From: Ghiorsea bivora
GTDB lineage: Bacteria > Pseudomonadota > Zetaproteobacteria > Mariprofundales > Mariprofundaceae
NCBI RefSeq assembly: GCF_000744415.1
Contig: NZ_JQLW01000005.1
Location: forward strand, 286,650 to 350,649
Direction of reading: 5' to 3'
DNA length: 64,000 nucleotides
The notes beneath the pieces were generated by a model that had not been told where the DNA came from, did no database searches, and saw only the letters and a program-made list of their open reading frames with translations. Positions 52,795 to 61,774 of the stretch are shown here, piece by piece. The position numbers were made by a program, and so were the translations under genes. Each line of letters opens with the position of its first letter. The first letter of the stretch is position 1.

Positions 52795-53331
52795 ATGAAA
52801 AAAACAGCAATAATTTTAACAGGTTTGATAACATTTGGTGTAGCAACATCAGCGTTAGCGAATGAAGGTGGACATGAACACGGCGCGGGCATGAGTGGTC
52901 ATGAGATGATGGGTGACCACGATATGAAAGGCATGGCAGACCATAATATGAAAGGTCATGATATGGGTAGTGAACACGGGCATATGAAGATGGATAAATC
53001 AGCTTCAATGTTTTTAGAGAAAAAAGAAGTGGATGGTTACACGGTAAGTTTCCACATCATGCCTGCTAAAGATGGTATGGGACATGGTGGTTCGCATAAT
53101 TTGATGGTGAAAGTTGAGCAAGATGGAAAGGCGTTAACGGATGTATTGATTAACTCTAAGGTTTTTCACCCCAACAATTCATCGGAATCCAAAATGCTCA
53201 TGAAAATGGGTGACTGGTATATGGCAGGTTACGACCTTGGTCATGCTGGTAAACATGGCATTATGATTTTATTTAAAACAGCTGATGGCAAAAAACATAA
53301 AGCCAGTGTGTATTACATGGATTCCAAGTAA
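52795..53331 (+). CDS. His/Met-rich periplasmic copper-binding protein
   Basis: A 178-residue secreted protein. Signal peptide 1-22 (ALA). Residues ~25-70 are a His/Met/Gly-rich low-complexity stretch (HEHGAGMSGHEMMGDHDMKGMADH), followed by a ~100-residue beta domain containing SHNLMVKVEQDGKAL and MGDWYMAGYDLGHAGKHGIMI. The N-terminal part is a likely copper-binding region. The beta domain resembles YtkA-like periplasmic domains. The ribosome site precedes ATG 52795. Confidence 0.8.
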   Translation: MKKTAIILTGLITFGVATSALANEGGHEHGAGMSGHEMMGDHDMKGMADHNMKGHDMGSEHGHMKMDKSASMFLEKKEVDGYTVSFHIMPAKDGMGHGGSHNLMVKVEQDGKALTDVLINSKVFHPNNSSESKMLMKMGDWYMAGYDLGHAGKHGIMILFKTADGKKHKASVYYMDSK

Positions 53332-53332
53332 T

Positions 53333-54763
53333 ATGGATAGACGAGCATTTTTGAAGACAAGCGGAGCAGGTTTGGCGGGCTTAGCCATTACGTCATGTGG
53401 TGGCAAGGCTGGTTCGAGCAGCACCAACCTTTCGCTGAATACGGGTGTGTTTAACCGTCCTTTTAATACACCACCTGAGTTGTTGGGTACAATTGACCCT
53501 GCTACAGGCAATAAGGTGTTTAACTTAAGCATGCAAACAGGTACACAGCGATTTACAGGTGGCGGCGTGACCAATACCATGGGTATCAATGGCAGTTATC
53601 TTGGTCCAACGCTTCGCGTGACCCAAGGTGATGTGTTGAATTTGAATGTGACCAATCAAATTGGGCAAGAAACAACGTTGCATTGGCATGGTATGCGACC
53701 CCCATCTGATATGGATGGTGGGCCGCATCAAATCATTGCACCCAATACGACATGGAATGCGGCATATACGGTGAATCAACAAGCCTCCACCAATTGGTAT
53801 CACCCGCATCCACATGGCACAACAGCGAGACAAGTTTATGCTGGTTTGGCAGGTATGATGATTGTTGATGATGCTGTATCCGCAGGTTTAAGTTTACCCA
53901 GCACTTATGGCAAGGATGATTTTCCTGTGGTGGTTCAAGATAGAGATATGAATGCTGATGGCACATTTGCTTACAGTGTAACTAATATGGAGATTCAACA
54001 AGGGAAAAAGGGCAATACGTTATTAGTGAATGGTGTGATTGACCCTGTGCTTGATGTGCCTGCCAAAGAAGTACGTTTTCGCCTGCTTAATGGGTCAAAT
54101 TCGCGTATTTATACATTCCAATTGGGTGGTGGCATTGTTTTTAAACAAATTGCTACAGAGCAAGGTTTGTTGTCTACGCCAGTTAGTTTGACAAGTATCA
54201 CCATGAGCCCCGGTGAGCGCGCTGAGATTGTGGTCGATTTCGCAGGGTTAGTGGGGCAAGGCATTTTGTTTCAAGATGCAGGTACAGGTATCAGTTTGTT
54301 TAAAGCCAATGTAGTGGCAAATACGCTGGCAGTTACCACAACCCCTACAACATTGGCAACGCTGACACCATTACAGCGCAATCAAGCTGTAGGTACCCGT
54401 CAGTTCATTTTGTCTATGGGGCAAGGCAAGGTGTATATCAATAACAAACAAATGAATATTAATGTTATTGATGAAACTATGGTACTGAATGATATCGAGA
54501 TCTTGGATATTCAGAACACATCCAATATGGATCATAATTTCCATATTCATGGTGCTTTCTTCCAGTTACTGACGCGTGATAGTGGCTTGCCAAAAGCGTA
54601 TGAAACAGGTTTGAAAGATACTGTGTATTTACCTGCAAATTCGCGGGTGGAAGCCATTGTTCAATATTCACAAGCCACGGTTGCAGGTGCGCCTTATATG
54701 TACCATTGCCATATCTTGGAGCATGAAGATGCAGGTATGATGGGGCAGTTTACAGTGGCATAA
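53333..54763 (+). CDS. Multicopper oxidase, TAT-exported (CueO/CotA-like)
   Basis: A 476-residue oxidase that could turn Cu(I) into Cu(II). ATG 53333 lies one base after the previous stop. The N-terminus DRRAFLKTSGAGLAGLAITSC is a TAT signal that also ends in a lipobox-like TSC. The copper-binding patterns are HWHGMRPP, HPHPHG, MDHNFHIHG and YHCHILEHEDAGMM, including the axial Met of the type 1 site. The three cupredoxin domains are complete. It differs from the second MCO at 58716 in length and sequence. Confidence 0.92.
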   Translation: MDRRAFLKTSGAGLAGLAITSCGGKAGSSSTNLSLNTGVFNRPFNTPPELLGTIDPATGNKVFNLSMQTGTQRFTGGGVTNTMGINGSYLGPTLRVTQGDVLNLNVTNQIGQETTLHWHGMRPPSDMDGGPHQIIAPNTTWNAAYTVNQQASTNWYHPHPHGTTARQVYAGLAGMMIVDDAVSAGLSLPSTYGKDDFPVVVQDRDMNADGTFAYSVTNMEIQQGKKGNTLLVNGVIDPVLDVPAKEVRFRLLNGSNSRIYTFQLGGGIVFKQIATEQGLLSTPVSLTSITMSPGERAEIVVDFAGLVGQGILFQDAGTGISLFKANVVANTLAVTTTPTTLATLTPLQRNQAVGTRQFILSMGQGKVYINNKQMNINVIDETMVLNDIEILDIQNTSNMDHNFHIHGAFFQLLTRDSGLPKAYETGLKDTVYLPANSRVEAIVQYSQATVAGAPYMYHCHILEHEDAGMMGQFTVA

Positions 54764-54799
54764 AAAAGATGGCGGTTTAGCTAAAAGGAGGTTGATAGG

Positions 54800-55267
54800 A
54801 TGAAACAGTGTCCAGTATGTGAAATGCAAGTCAGTTCAAATCAATATTTTAGTCAACATCATGGTATTGATTATTGGTTTTGTTCAACACAATGTCAGCA
54901 AAGATTTTTGGCTAGACCTCGCCTTTATTTGAAACCCATAAGAAAAGTAATGCTTAAAAGCAGAGTTTTTCGTGTCGCTAAACGTCTATCGGAAGCAGAG
55001 CAACAAAGGGTACGCACCATACTTTTAGGTTTGATGGGTGTTCGTGCAGTTGAGATACGGTCATCACGAATCAAGGTAACCTATAACTTATTGGAAACAT
55101 GTGCGCGTTTGTTGGTACAAGCACTAGAGCGTGAAGCTGTGCCACTGCGTGCTTCATGGCTGGACAAATGGAAGTGGGACTGGGTGTATGATATGGAAGA
55201 AAATGCTTTGAATAACTTGGCAGAGCCAGAAGGGGCGTGTTGTAATAAACCGCCTGCAAAACGTTAG
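54800..55267 (+). CDS. YHS/TRASH-type metal-binding protein with HMA-like domain
   Basis: A 155-residue soluble protein. CPVC (Cys4, Cys7) and Cys28/Cys32 in FCSTQCQQRF form a TRASH-like four-cysteine site. Residues ~53-112 look like an HMA-type ferredoxin fold lacking the CxxC motif. The extreme C-terminus has adjacent Cys147-Cys148. It has no signal peptide, so it would act in the cytoplasm as a chaperone or sensor. AAAAGGAGG precedes the ATG. Confidence 0.75.
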   Translation: MKQCPVCEMQVSSNQYFSQHHGIDYWFCSTQCQQRFLARPRLYLKPIRKVMLKSRVFRVAKRLSEAEQQRVRTILLGLMGVRAVEIRSSRIKVTYNLLETCARLLVQALEREAVPLRASWLDKWKWDWVYDMEENALNNLAEPEGACCNKPPAKR

Positions 55268-55334
55268 CTGTACAGAAATAGGAAGCCATATAAGTCAGTT
55301 TAAGTGACTATAGCGTTAAAGTTCGTAGGAGTAA

Positions 55335-55784
55335 ATGATGCATAGTGTGTTGCTTGTGCCTTTGGTGTTTTGCTTACTCTTGGTGGTTTCATGCGACCTT
55401 CAAGAGCGTAGTGATAATCGCTGGTACACAGGTGAGCAGGTCGTTGAAGGAAAAAAAGTTTTTGCGGAAAATTGTGCATCTTGCCATGGGGGTAGAGCGC
55501 AGGGACTAACCAAAAATTGGCAAGTACGTTTGGCTGATGGTTCGTATCCAGCCCCACCTCTTGATGGTTCAGCCCATGCTTGGCATCACGAGCTACCATT
55601 ACTTGTCGAGATTGTACAAAAGGGAGGAGCACTTTTTGATGGTAAAATGCCTGCTTTTGCAGAGGTGCTAAACGAACAAGAGCAACTTGCAGCCATTGCA
55701 TGGTTTCAACACCTTTGGTCAGATGATATTTATCAAATGTGGTCGTCTGAACGAAATGTTATTTATCAAAACGGTTTGAAATAA
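55335..55784 (+). CDS. c-type cytochrome lipoprotein
   Basis: A 149-residue exported cytochrome. The signal peptide ends VVS-Cys20 (lipobox). The heme site is NCASCHGG (Cys47, Cys50, His51), and GKMPAF near residue 105 gives the likely axial Met. The single-heme fold fits class I cytochrome c. TAGGAG precedes two tandem ATG codons (55335 and 55338), either of which could start. It is followed by a small membrane protein with histidine-bearing helices. Confidence 0.9.
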   Translation: MMHSVLLVPLVFCLLLVVSCDLQERSDNRWYTGEQVVEGKKVFAENCASCHGGRAQGLTKNWQVRLADGSYPAPPLDGSAHAWHHELPLLVEIVQKGGALFDGKMPAFAEVLNEQEQLAAIAWFQHLWSDDIYQMWSSERNVIYQNGLK

Positions 55785-55803
55785 AAGGTTGTAGAGGTGT
55801 ATA

Positions 55804-56097
55804 TTGGTCAAGCGTAATTCACTAGCAGAGTCGAGTAATGTATTATTATTCATTGTGGAAATGCTAGGTCTTTTGGCGATGACCGCAATGGCAATTCAAG
55901 GGTTTATCATTTGGAATAATTGGGGTGGCCTAGGTAGTCTTGTATCCTCATTATCTCAGCTGGTGATACAAGTTCACGCTGAGTTTGCTGTGGTTTTGTA
56001 TATTTATTTAGCAGGACATGTGTCTTTGGCAATATTGCATGTAGCGTCGGGAGACACTGTTTTTTTGCGAATATTGCCTGAGCTAAGAAAACAGTAG
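55804..56097 (+). CDS. Two-helix membrane protein, putative b-type cytochrome
   Basis: A 97-residue protein with two membrane helices (~13-36 and ~56-80). His58 and His72 are 14 residues apart on the second helix, with His79 close behind, as expected for heme b ligands in four-helix cytochromes, so a homodimer could hold two hemes. The start is TTG with AGAGGTG upstream. It is paired with the upstream cytochrome c lipoprotein. The heme assignment is inference. Confidence 0.7.
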   Translation: MVKRNSLAESSNVLLFIVEMLGLLAMTAMAIQGFIIWNNWGGLGSLVSSLSQLVIQVHAEFAVVLYIYLAGHVSLAILHVASGDTVFLRILPELRKQ

Positions 56098-56110
56098 TTG
56101 GAGGTGTAGT

Positions 56111-58654
56111 ATGAATATGGATCCAGTATGTGGAATGGAAGTGAAAGAAACATCAACGCACCATGTAGAGTACCATGAGAAGTTGTGGCACTTTTGTAGC
56201 GAGAAATGCCAACATAAATTTGAAGAAAGCCCTGAGCAATACACTGTTGACCCTGTTTGCCATATGTTTGTCAAACCTGAATCCACACATCGTGTAAGCC
56301 ATGCGGATAAAAGTTATCGGTTTTGCAGTGAAAAATGTTTAGCCAAGTTTAATGCAACACCTGAAGCGTATGTGGGTAAACATGATGATTGTGAGCATCA
56401 AGCCTCACCCAAAGCAGCGCAGGTCAGTGGGGGGCAATATACTTGCCCGATGCATCCTGAAATTATAAGTGATGAGCCTAGTGCATGTCCAAAATGTGGT
56501 ATGGCTTTAGAACCCATGGGCGCTCCAATAAGCAGTGAAAAGACAGAGTATGTTTGCCCCATGCACCCTGAAATTGTGCGTGATGAACCAGGTGCTTGCC
56601 CCAAATGTGGTATGGCTCTGGAGCCGCGCACTGTATCGGCAGAAGATGATAATGAAGAACTTCATGATATGAGCCGTCGTTTTAAAGTGAGCGCGGTTCT
56701 GTCATTACCAGTATTTTTCCTAGCCATGATTGCTGATTTGGCACCGTCTTGGCTGCCATCGGGTTTAGATATGAGCACGGTGCAATGGATTGAATTCGTG
56801 TTGGCAACGCCTGTGGTACTTTGGGGTGGTTGGCCATTTTTTGTTCGATTTGTCGCATCGATTCGCACATGGAATTTGAACATGTTTACGCTCATTGGTT
56901 TGGGTGTAGGCGTGGCTTGGCTTTATAGCATGGTGGCGTTGTTAATGCCTGGTTTGTTTCCTCCCATTATGCAGATGGAAGGTGGGCTTGTGGATGTCTA
57001 TTTTGAAGCTGCAGCTGTGATTACAACCTTGGTCTTGCTGGGTCAGGTGTTGGAGCTACGAGCGCGTTCACGTACCAACGAAGCCATCAAACTTTTGCTT
57101 GGCATGACACCGAAAACAGCGCGTTTGGTGAAAGATGATGGTACCGAAGTAGATGTACCTATGGAAGATGTGCAAGCAGGTGATGTGCTGCGGGTTCGCC
57201 CCGGTGAGAAAGTGCCTGTGGATGGTGTGGTGACCGAAGGTGAAAGCCTTGTGGATGAATCGATGGTGACAGGTGAACCTGTACCCATCGAAAAGTTTGC
57301 CGGTGAAAAACTGATTGGTGCAACGGTGAATGGTAATGGTTCGTTGCTGATGAAAGCTGAAAAAGTGGGTGCAGATACGCTGCTTTCGCAAATTGTGAAC
57401 ATGGTTGCTGAGGCCCAACGTTCACGTGCACCCATTCAAAAAATGGCGGATACCGTATCAGGTTATTTTGTACCTATCGTGATTTTGGTTGCGGCACTTG
57501 CCTTTGCAGTTTGGTATTTTGTTGGCCCCGAACCAAAGCTTGCTCATGCGATGATTAATGCCGTTGCCGTATTAATTATTGCCTGCCCATGTGCGCTTGG
57601 TTTGGCGACACCCATATCGATTATGGTGGGTACAGGTCGCGGTGCTACTGCGGGTGTATTGATTAAGAATGCAGAAGCCTTGGAAATCATGGAAAAGGTG
57701 AACACCGTTGTTGTCGATAAAACAGGTACACTCACTGAAGGTAAACCCAGTCTGACTACCGTTATTACAACAACCGACATGGCAGAAAATGAGGTGCTGC
57801 TACTGGCTGCAAGTATGGAGCGTGCCAGTGAACATCCGCTTGCTGCGGCGATTGTGGCTGGTGCTGAAAAGCGTGATTTAAAGCTGCAAGAAACCAAAGG
57901 TTTCACTGCCGTTACAGGCAAAGGCGTACAAGCTGTTGTGGCTGAATATTTTGTTCTTTTGGGTAATGCGAACTTGATGTTGGATAACGATATTCAAATT
58001 GAGCAGGTCAGTGCACAAGTTGAAGAACACCAGTTGGCTGGTGAGACGGTGATGTATTTGGCTGCAGATGGAAAACTGGTTGGATTCATTGGTGTGTCCG
58101 ACCCCATCAAAGCTTCAACGCCTGCAGCTATTCAAGAGCTAAGGGATGAAGGCATTGAGGTGGTGATGTTAACGGGTGATAACCACAACACTGCCAAAGC
58201 AGTTGCTGAAAAACTTGGCATAGCCCGTTTTGAAGCCGATGTATTGCCTGACCAAAAAGCCAATGTTGTTAAATCATTGCAAGCAGAAGGTAAAATTGTG
58301 GCCATGGCAGGTGATGGTATCAATGATGCACCTGCACTTGCCCAAGCCCATGTGGGTATTGCCATGGGCACAGGTACAGATGTGGCGATGGAATCAGCAG
58401 GTGTGACGCTTATCAAGGGTGATTTGACGGGCATTGTACGTGCACGTCGTTTATCGGCTGCAACCATGAAAAACATCCGGCAAAATCTATTCTTTGCCTT
58501 TATTTACAACTCGGCGGGTGTACCCATTGCGGCGGGTGTGTTGTATCCAGTGTTTGGATTGCTGTTATCGCCTGTGATTGCGGCTGCTGCCATGAGTTTC
58601 AGCTCTGTTTCAGTGATTGTGAATGCACTCCGTTTAAAAAATACGAAGTTGTAG
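56111..58654 (+). CDS. copA: Copper-translocating P-type ATPase (P1B-1) with YHS and HMBD heads
   Basis: An 847-residue Cu(I) exporter. The N-terminus has two YHS domains (~1-90, DPVCGMEV and DPVCHMFV) and two HMBD units (~107-172, [17 protein letters not shown] repeated), instead of HMA domains. The ATPase core has [10 protein letters not shown] in helix 4, [25 protein letters not shown] and [13 protein letters not shown]. The C-terminal helices carry YNSAGVP and [12 protein letters not shown], the P1B-1 pattern. The start follows GGAGGTG. Confidence 0.95.
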   Translation: MNMDPVCGMEVKETSTHHVEYHEKLWHFCSEKCQHKFEESPEQYTVDPVCHMFVKPESTHRVSHADKSYRFCSEKCLAKFNATPEAYVGKHDDCEHQASPKAAQVSGGQYTCPMHPEIISDEPSACPKCGMALEPMGAPISSEKTEYVCPMHPEIVRDEPGACPKCGMALEPRTVSAEDDNEELHDMSRRFKVSAVLSLPVFFLAMIADLAPSWLPSGLDMSTVQWIEFVLATPVVLWGGWPFFVRFVASIRTWNLNMFTLIGLGVGVAWLYSMVALLMPGLFPPIMQMEGGLVDVYFEAAAVITTLVLLGQVLELRARSRTNEAIKLLLGMTPKTARLVKDDGTEVDVPMEDVQAGDVLRVRPGEKVPVDGVVTEGESLVDESMVTGEPVPIEKFAGEKLIGATVNGNGSLLMKAEKVGADTLLSQIVNMVAEAQRSRAPIQKMADTVSGYFVPIVILVAALAFAVWYFVGPEPKLAHAMINAVAVLIIACPCALGLATPISIMVGTGRGATAGVLIKNAEALEIMEKVNTVVVDKTGTLTEGKPSLTTVITTTDMAENEVLLLAASMERASEHPLAAAIVAGAEKRDLKLQETKGFTAVTGKGVQAVVAEYFVLLGNANLMLDNDIQIEQVSAQVEEHQLAGETVMYLAADGKLVGFIGVSDPIKASTPAAIQELRDEGIEVVMLTGDNHNTAKAVAEKLGIARFEADVLPDQKANVVKSLQAEGKIVAMAGDGINDAPALAQAHVGIAMGTGTDVAMESAGVTLIKGDLTGIVRARRLSAATMKNIRQNLFFAFIYNSAGVPIAAGVLYPVFGLLLSPVIAAAAMSFSSVSVIVNALRLKNTKL

Positions 58655-58715
58655 AATTAAGGCATGAAAAGCGATCTATTGTATATCTAGGCGCTTGTAT
58701 TTATAGGAGATAGTG

Positions 58716-60407
58716 ATGGGTGATACAAAACAACAATTTTTGTCGAGACGACAGTTTGTCAAAGGTGTAGCTGCGGCAGGGGTACTTTTACCTTTGGCAA
58801 ACACACTTGCTCCTTTCGCTTGGGCTTATGATGTGAGTGAAGCAAGCCGCGTATTAAGTGGAACAACATTTGATTTAGACATTGCACCCATGAAAGTAAA
58901 TTTAACGGGTAAAGAAAGTATCGCAACAACGGTAAATGGTTTATTGCCTGGGCCAGTATTAAAGCTCAAAGAAGGTGACACTGTCACCATACGTGTGACC
59001 AACCGACTGGAAGAAATGTGCACCATCCACTGGCATGGCATTATCCTTGATGCGGAGATGGATGGCGTACCTGGTATAAGTTTCCCTGGCATCGCACCGG
59101 GAGAAACATTCGAGCATAAATTTACAGTGGTTCAACATGGCACTTATTGGTATCACGCGCATACATTAGCTGAACAAACAGGTGTATATGGTGCATTGAT
59201 TATCGAACCGCGAGACACTTCGGATGAAATAGATGTTGATCGGGATTATCCGATTGTGCTCAGTGATTGGACAGATGAAAATCCAGTAGACGTGTATATG
59301 AACCTGAAAAAAATGGCAGGTTATTATAATTATCGAAACTTAACTGCAATGGACTTTATTGATGATGCGGCTCATTTGGGTATAGGTGATGCACTTGCTA
59401 AACGTCATATTTGGAACAAAACTCGGATGAGTCCCAATGATTTTAGTGACATATCGGCTGCAACGTATACGTACTTGATGAATGGTCAAAGTCCAGTGGG
59501 TCACTGGCATGGTGTTGTGAAAGCTGGAGAGACAGTGCGCTTGCGGTTTATTGGTGCAGCAACAGCAACATTTTTTGATGTTCGCATACCAGGTTTAAAG
59601 ATGCGCGTTATATCCACAGATGGACAGGCTGTTCACCCTGTTGAAGTGGATGAGTTACGTATTGGTTCGGGTGAAACTTATGATGTGATTGTAAAAATCC
59701 CTGATGATAAGGCTTATAGCATTTTTGCCCAATCTATGGATCGTTCTGGTTATGCATGTGGCACGTTGTCACCAAGGGCTGACATGCAAGCTGAAACACC
59801 AGAACTTGATAAACCTGTGTTATTAGATGCTGTAGATATGATGGGAGCTATGGCACAAGGTTCGATGAGTGGCATGGGGATGCAAACAAAAGTAAAACAC
59901 TCCAAAGATGAATATGGTGCAGGCGTTGATATGCGGGTAGATGCACCACGCTTAAATTTGGATGATCCAGGCCCTGGTCTTAGAGATAATGGTCGACGTG
60001 TATTAACGTATGCAGATTTAAGAAGTATAGCCGTTCCTGAAGATACGCGCTTGCCGACACAAGAAATCGAATTGCATCTTACAGGTAATATGGAGCGTTT
60101 TATTTGGTCTATTGATGGGTTAAAGCTTAATGAAGCCAAGCCTATTCATTTCCGAAAAGGCGAGCGTATTCGTGTAATACTTCACAATGATAGTACAATG
60201 ATTCATCCCATGCATTTGCATGGTATGTGGTCGGATTTAGAAGCTGAAAATGGCAGTTTTCAGGTACGAAAACACACAATTGCTGTACAGCCAGCTCAGA
60301 GAGTAAGCTTTTTAGTCACGGCAGATGCTGAAGGCCGCTGGGCATTTCATTGTCATTTATTGTATCACATGGCTGCAGGCATGTTTAGAGAGGTCGTGGT
60401 CGCATGA
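58716..60407 (+). CDS. copA: Multicopper oxidase CopA/PcoA family
   Basis: A 563-residue periplasmic oxidase. ATG 58716, with AGGAG six bases upstream, is preferred over GTG 58713. TAT signal SRRQFVKGVAAAG. The copper patterns are HWHGIILD, YWYHAHT, IHPMHLHGMW and FHCHLLYHMAAGMF. A Met-rich loop (MMGAMAQGSMSGMGM, ~residues 374-390) is typical of PcoA. The next gene, copB, overlaps by four bases, the classic copAB pair. Confidence 0.94.
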   Translation: MGDTKQQFLSRRQFVKGVAAAGVLLPLANTLAPFAWAYDVSEASRVLSGTTFDLDIAPMKVNLTGKESIATTVNGLLPGPVLKLKEGDTVTIRVTNRLEEMCTIHWHGIILDAEMDGVPGISFPGIAPGETFEHKFTVVQHGTYWYHAHTLAEQTGVYGALIIEPRDTSDEIDVDRDYPIVLSDWTDENPVDVYMNLKKMAGYYNYRNLTAMDFIDDAAHLGIGDALAKRHIWNKTRMSPNDFSDISAATYTYLMNGQSPVGHWHGVVKAGETVRLRFIGAATATFFDVRIPGLKMRVISTDGQAVHPVEVDELRIGSGETYDVIVKIPDDKAYSIFAQSMDRSGYACGTLSPRADMQAETPELDKPVLLDAVDMMGAMAQGSMSGMGMQTKVKHSKDEYGAGVDMRVDAPRLNLDDPGPGLRDNGRRVLTYADLRSIAVPEDTRLPTQEIELHLTGNMERFIWSIDGLKLNEAKPIHFRKGERIRVILHNDSTMIHPMHLHGMWSDLEAENGSFQVRKHTIAVQPAQRVSFLVTADAEGRWAFHCHLLYHMAAGMFREVVVA

Positions 60408-61255
60408 GTATTTTTAGGGTGTTTTTAATATTGGTGAGTGCATGGCTAGCTTTATCTTCTGCGCAAGCTAAAGAAATGCAAATGGATGCAGAAAATGTGA
60501 TGAAGAAAGGCTCTATGCAAGGCGGAGATGCACCAGCAGATGCACGAAGCTCTGATTATTCTGATGGTTATGAATATCGGCACATGGCAGGTTGGGAAGA
60601 TACGGATGAAATCGTGTTTGGTAAATTGATTGCGGACCAAATGGAGTATCGTTCAAACAATAGCGGAAATAATAGTTTGCGCTGGGATATGCAAGCTTGG
60701 CGTGGAACTGATTATAATAAGCTATGGATGAAGTTTGAGGGAGACCAAGAATTATTAACTAAGGTCGGCGCATTGGAATTGCAAACATTGTACAGCCATG
60801 CTGTTAGTGCATTTTGGGATCTACAGGCGGGCATACGTTTTGATCAGTTTTATGGGGCAGGAGTAAATAATCAGCGTACTTTTGCAGTTGTCGGTTTTCA
60901 AGGCTTGGCACCCTATTGGTTTGACCTTGAACCCGCATTGTTTATCAGTGATAAAGGGGATGTGTCTGCTCGGATAACAGGCACTTATGATTTATTATTT
61001 ACGCAACGCTTAATTCTACAGCCAAGACTTGAAATCAACCTGTCTTTTTCAGATGTGCCCGAGTTTGATGTGGGTAAGGGTATAAATGATCTACAATTAG
61101 GTATGCGTTTGCGTTATGAAGTGACAAGAGAGTTTGCGCCTTATATAGGGGTGGCTCAACAGAAAAAATTTGGCACTACGGCTACGTTTGTGAAAACGGC
61201 TGGTGAAGCGGCGAACAACGTTTCATTGATTGCAGGTTTACGATGGTGGTTTTAG
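60404..61255 (+). CDS. copB: Copper-resistance outer-membrane protein CopB/PcoB
   Basis: A 283-residue outer-membrane protein. Signal peptide 1-22 (AQA). A short Met/Asp-rich stretch (MQMDAENVMKKGSMQGGDA) is followed by a ~210-residue beta-barrel: ADQMEYRSN...NSLRWDMQAWRGTDYNKLWMKFEGD-type strands and a final aromatic residue (Phe). It overlaps copA by four bases. Confidence 0.92.
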   Translation: MSIFRVFLILVSAWLALSSAQAKEMQMDAENVMKKGSMQGGDAPADARSSDYSDGYEYRHMAGWEDTDEIVFGKLIADQMEYRSNNSGNNSLRWDMQAWRGTDYNKLWMKFEGDQELLTKVGALELQTLYSHAVSAFWDLQAGIRFDQFYGAGVNNQRTFAVVGFQGLAPYWFDLEPALFISDKGDVSARITGTYDLLFTQRLILQPRLEINLSFSDVPEFDVGKGINDLQLGMRLRYEVTREFAPYIGVAQQKKFGTTATFVKTAGEAANNVSLIAGLRWWF

Positions 61256-61359
61256 GTGCTTAAATGGTGAATGTAATAAGATTGTAAGTTTTGGTGCCGA
61301 TTTTACGCTCGTTGGCGCTGGAAATATGATGAGAGCGTGTGAGTCTAAAGGAGGCTGGT

Positions 61360-61662
61360 ATGAAAAAAATAAGTGTTGTTATGATGGCATTGTGTGGTGC
61401 GATACTTTTCACTGCACCAGCATATGCGAGTGAAATGTCGGATGCTGTGCACCGTAAAACTATGGGTGGCTTGCATCATCAAGAACAAATGAATGAAGAC
61501 AAAGGTGAAGCATCCACGATGTCCGATGGTGTACACCGTAAAACGATGGGCGGTTTGCATCATGAAAAAAATGAGGAAAGCTCAGATGAAAATAAAACAC
61601 CAGCTGTAATGTCTGATGGTGTGCACCGTAAAACGATGGGTGGTTTAAAACACTCACAATAA
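61360..61662 (+). CDS. Small exported protein with three MSDxVHRKTMGGL repeats
   Basis: A 100-residue protein. AAGGAGG lies six bases before ATG 61360; an in-frame upstream ATG at 61339 lacks a site. Signal peptide 1-23 (AYA). The mature protein has three near-identical repeats at 26-39, 54-67 and 84-97 (MSDAVHRKTMGGLH, MSDGVHRKTMGGLH, MSDGVHRKTMGGLK), joined by acidic linkers. Each has a Met, a His and a basic pair. It is a candidate copper- or membrane-interacting peptide; no family recognised. Confidence 0.82.
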   Translation: MKKISVVMMALCGAILFTAPAYASEMSDAVHRKTMGGLHHQEQMNEDKGEASTMSDGVHRKTMGGLHHEKNEESSDENKTPAVMSDGVHRKTMGGLKHSQ

Positions 61663-61693
61663 TGTGAGGTAGTATTGAGTGGTATATGCGCTG

Positions 61694-61729
61694 TAAGCCT
61701 TGTTGTGTGCGATGAAGCAATGAGGCTTA
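61694..61729. repeat. Stable 12-bp hairpin between two genes
   Basis: TAAGCCTTGTTG (61694-61705) pairs with CAATGAGGCTTA (61718-61729) through G-U pairs, with a 12-base loop. No T-run follows, so it is not a classic terminator. It may stabilise or attenuate the transcript between the repeat-protein gene and the transporter gene. Confidence 0.45.
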
Positions 61730-61774
61730 TGGGGCGTTTGTACTGGTATGATTTATAATGATAAGTGGGTTTTA

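Noticed and set aside
53285-53332. 16 extra codons before the first multicopper oxidase
   Set aside because: They overlap the previous gene and would bury the TAT signal; ATG 53333 directly precedes RRAFLK.
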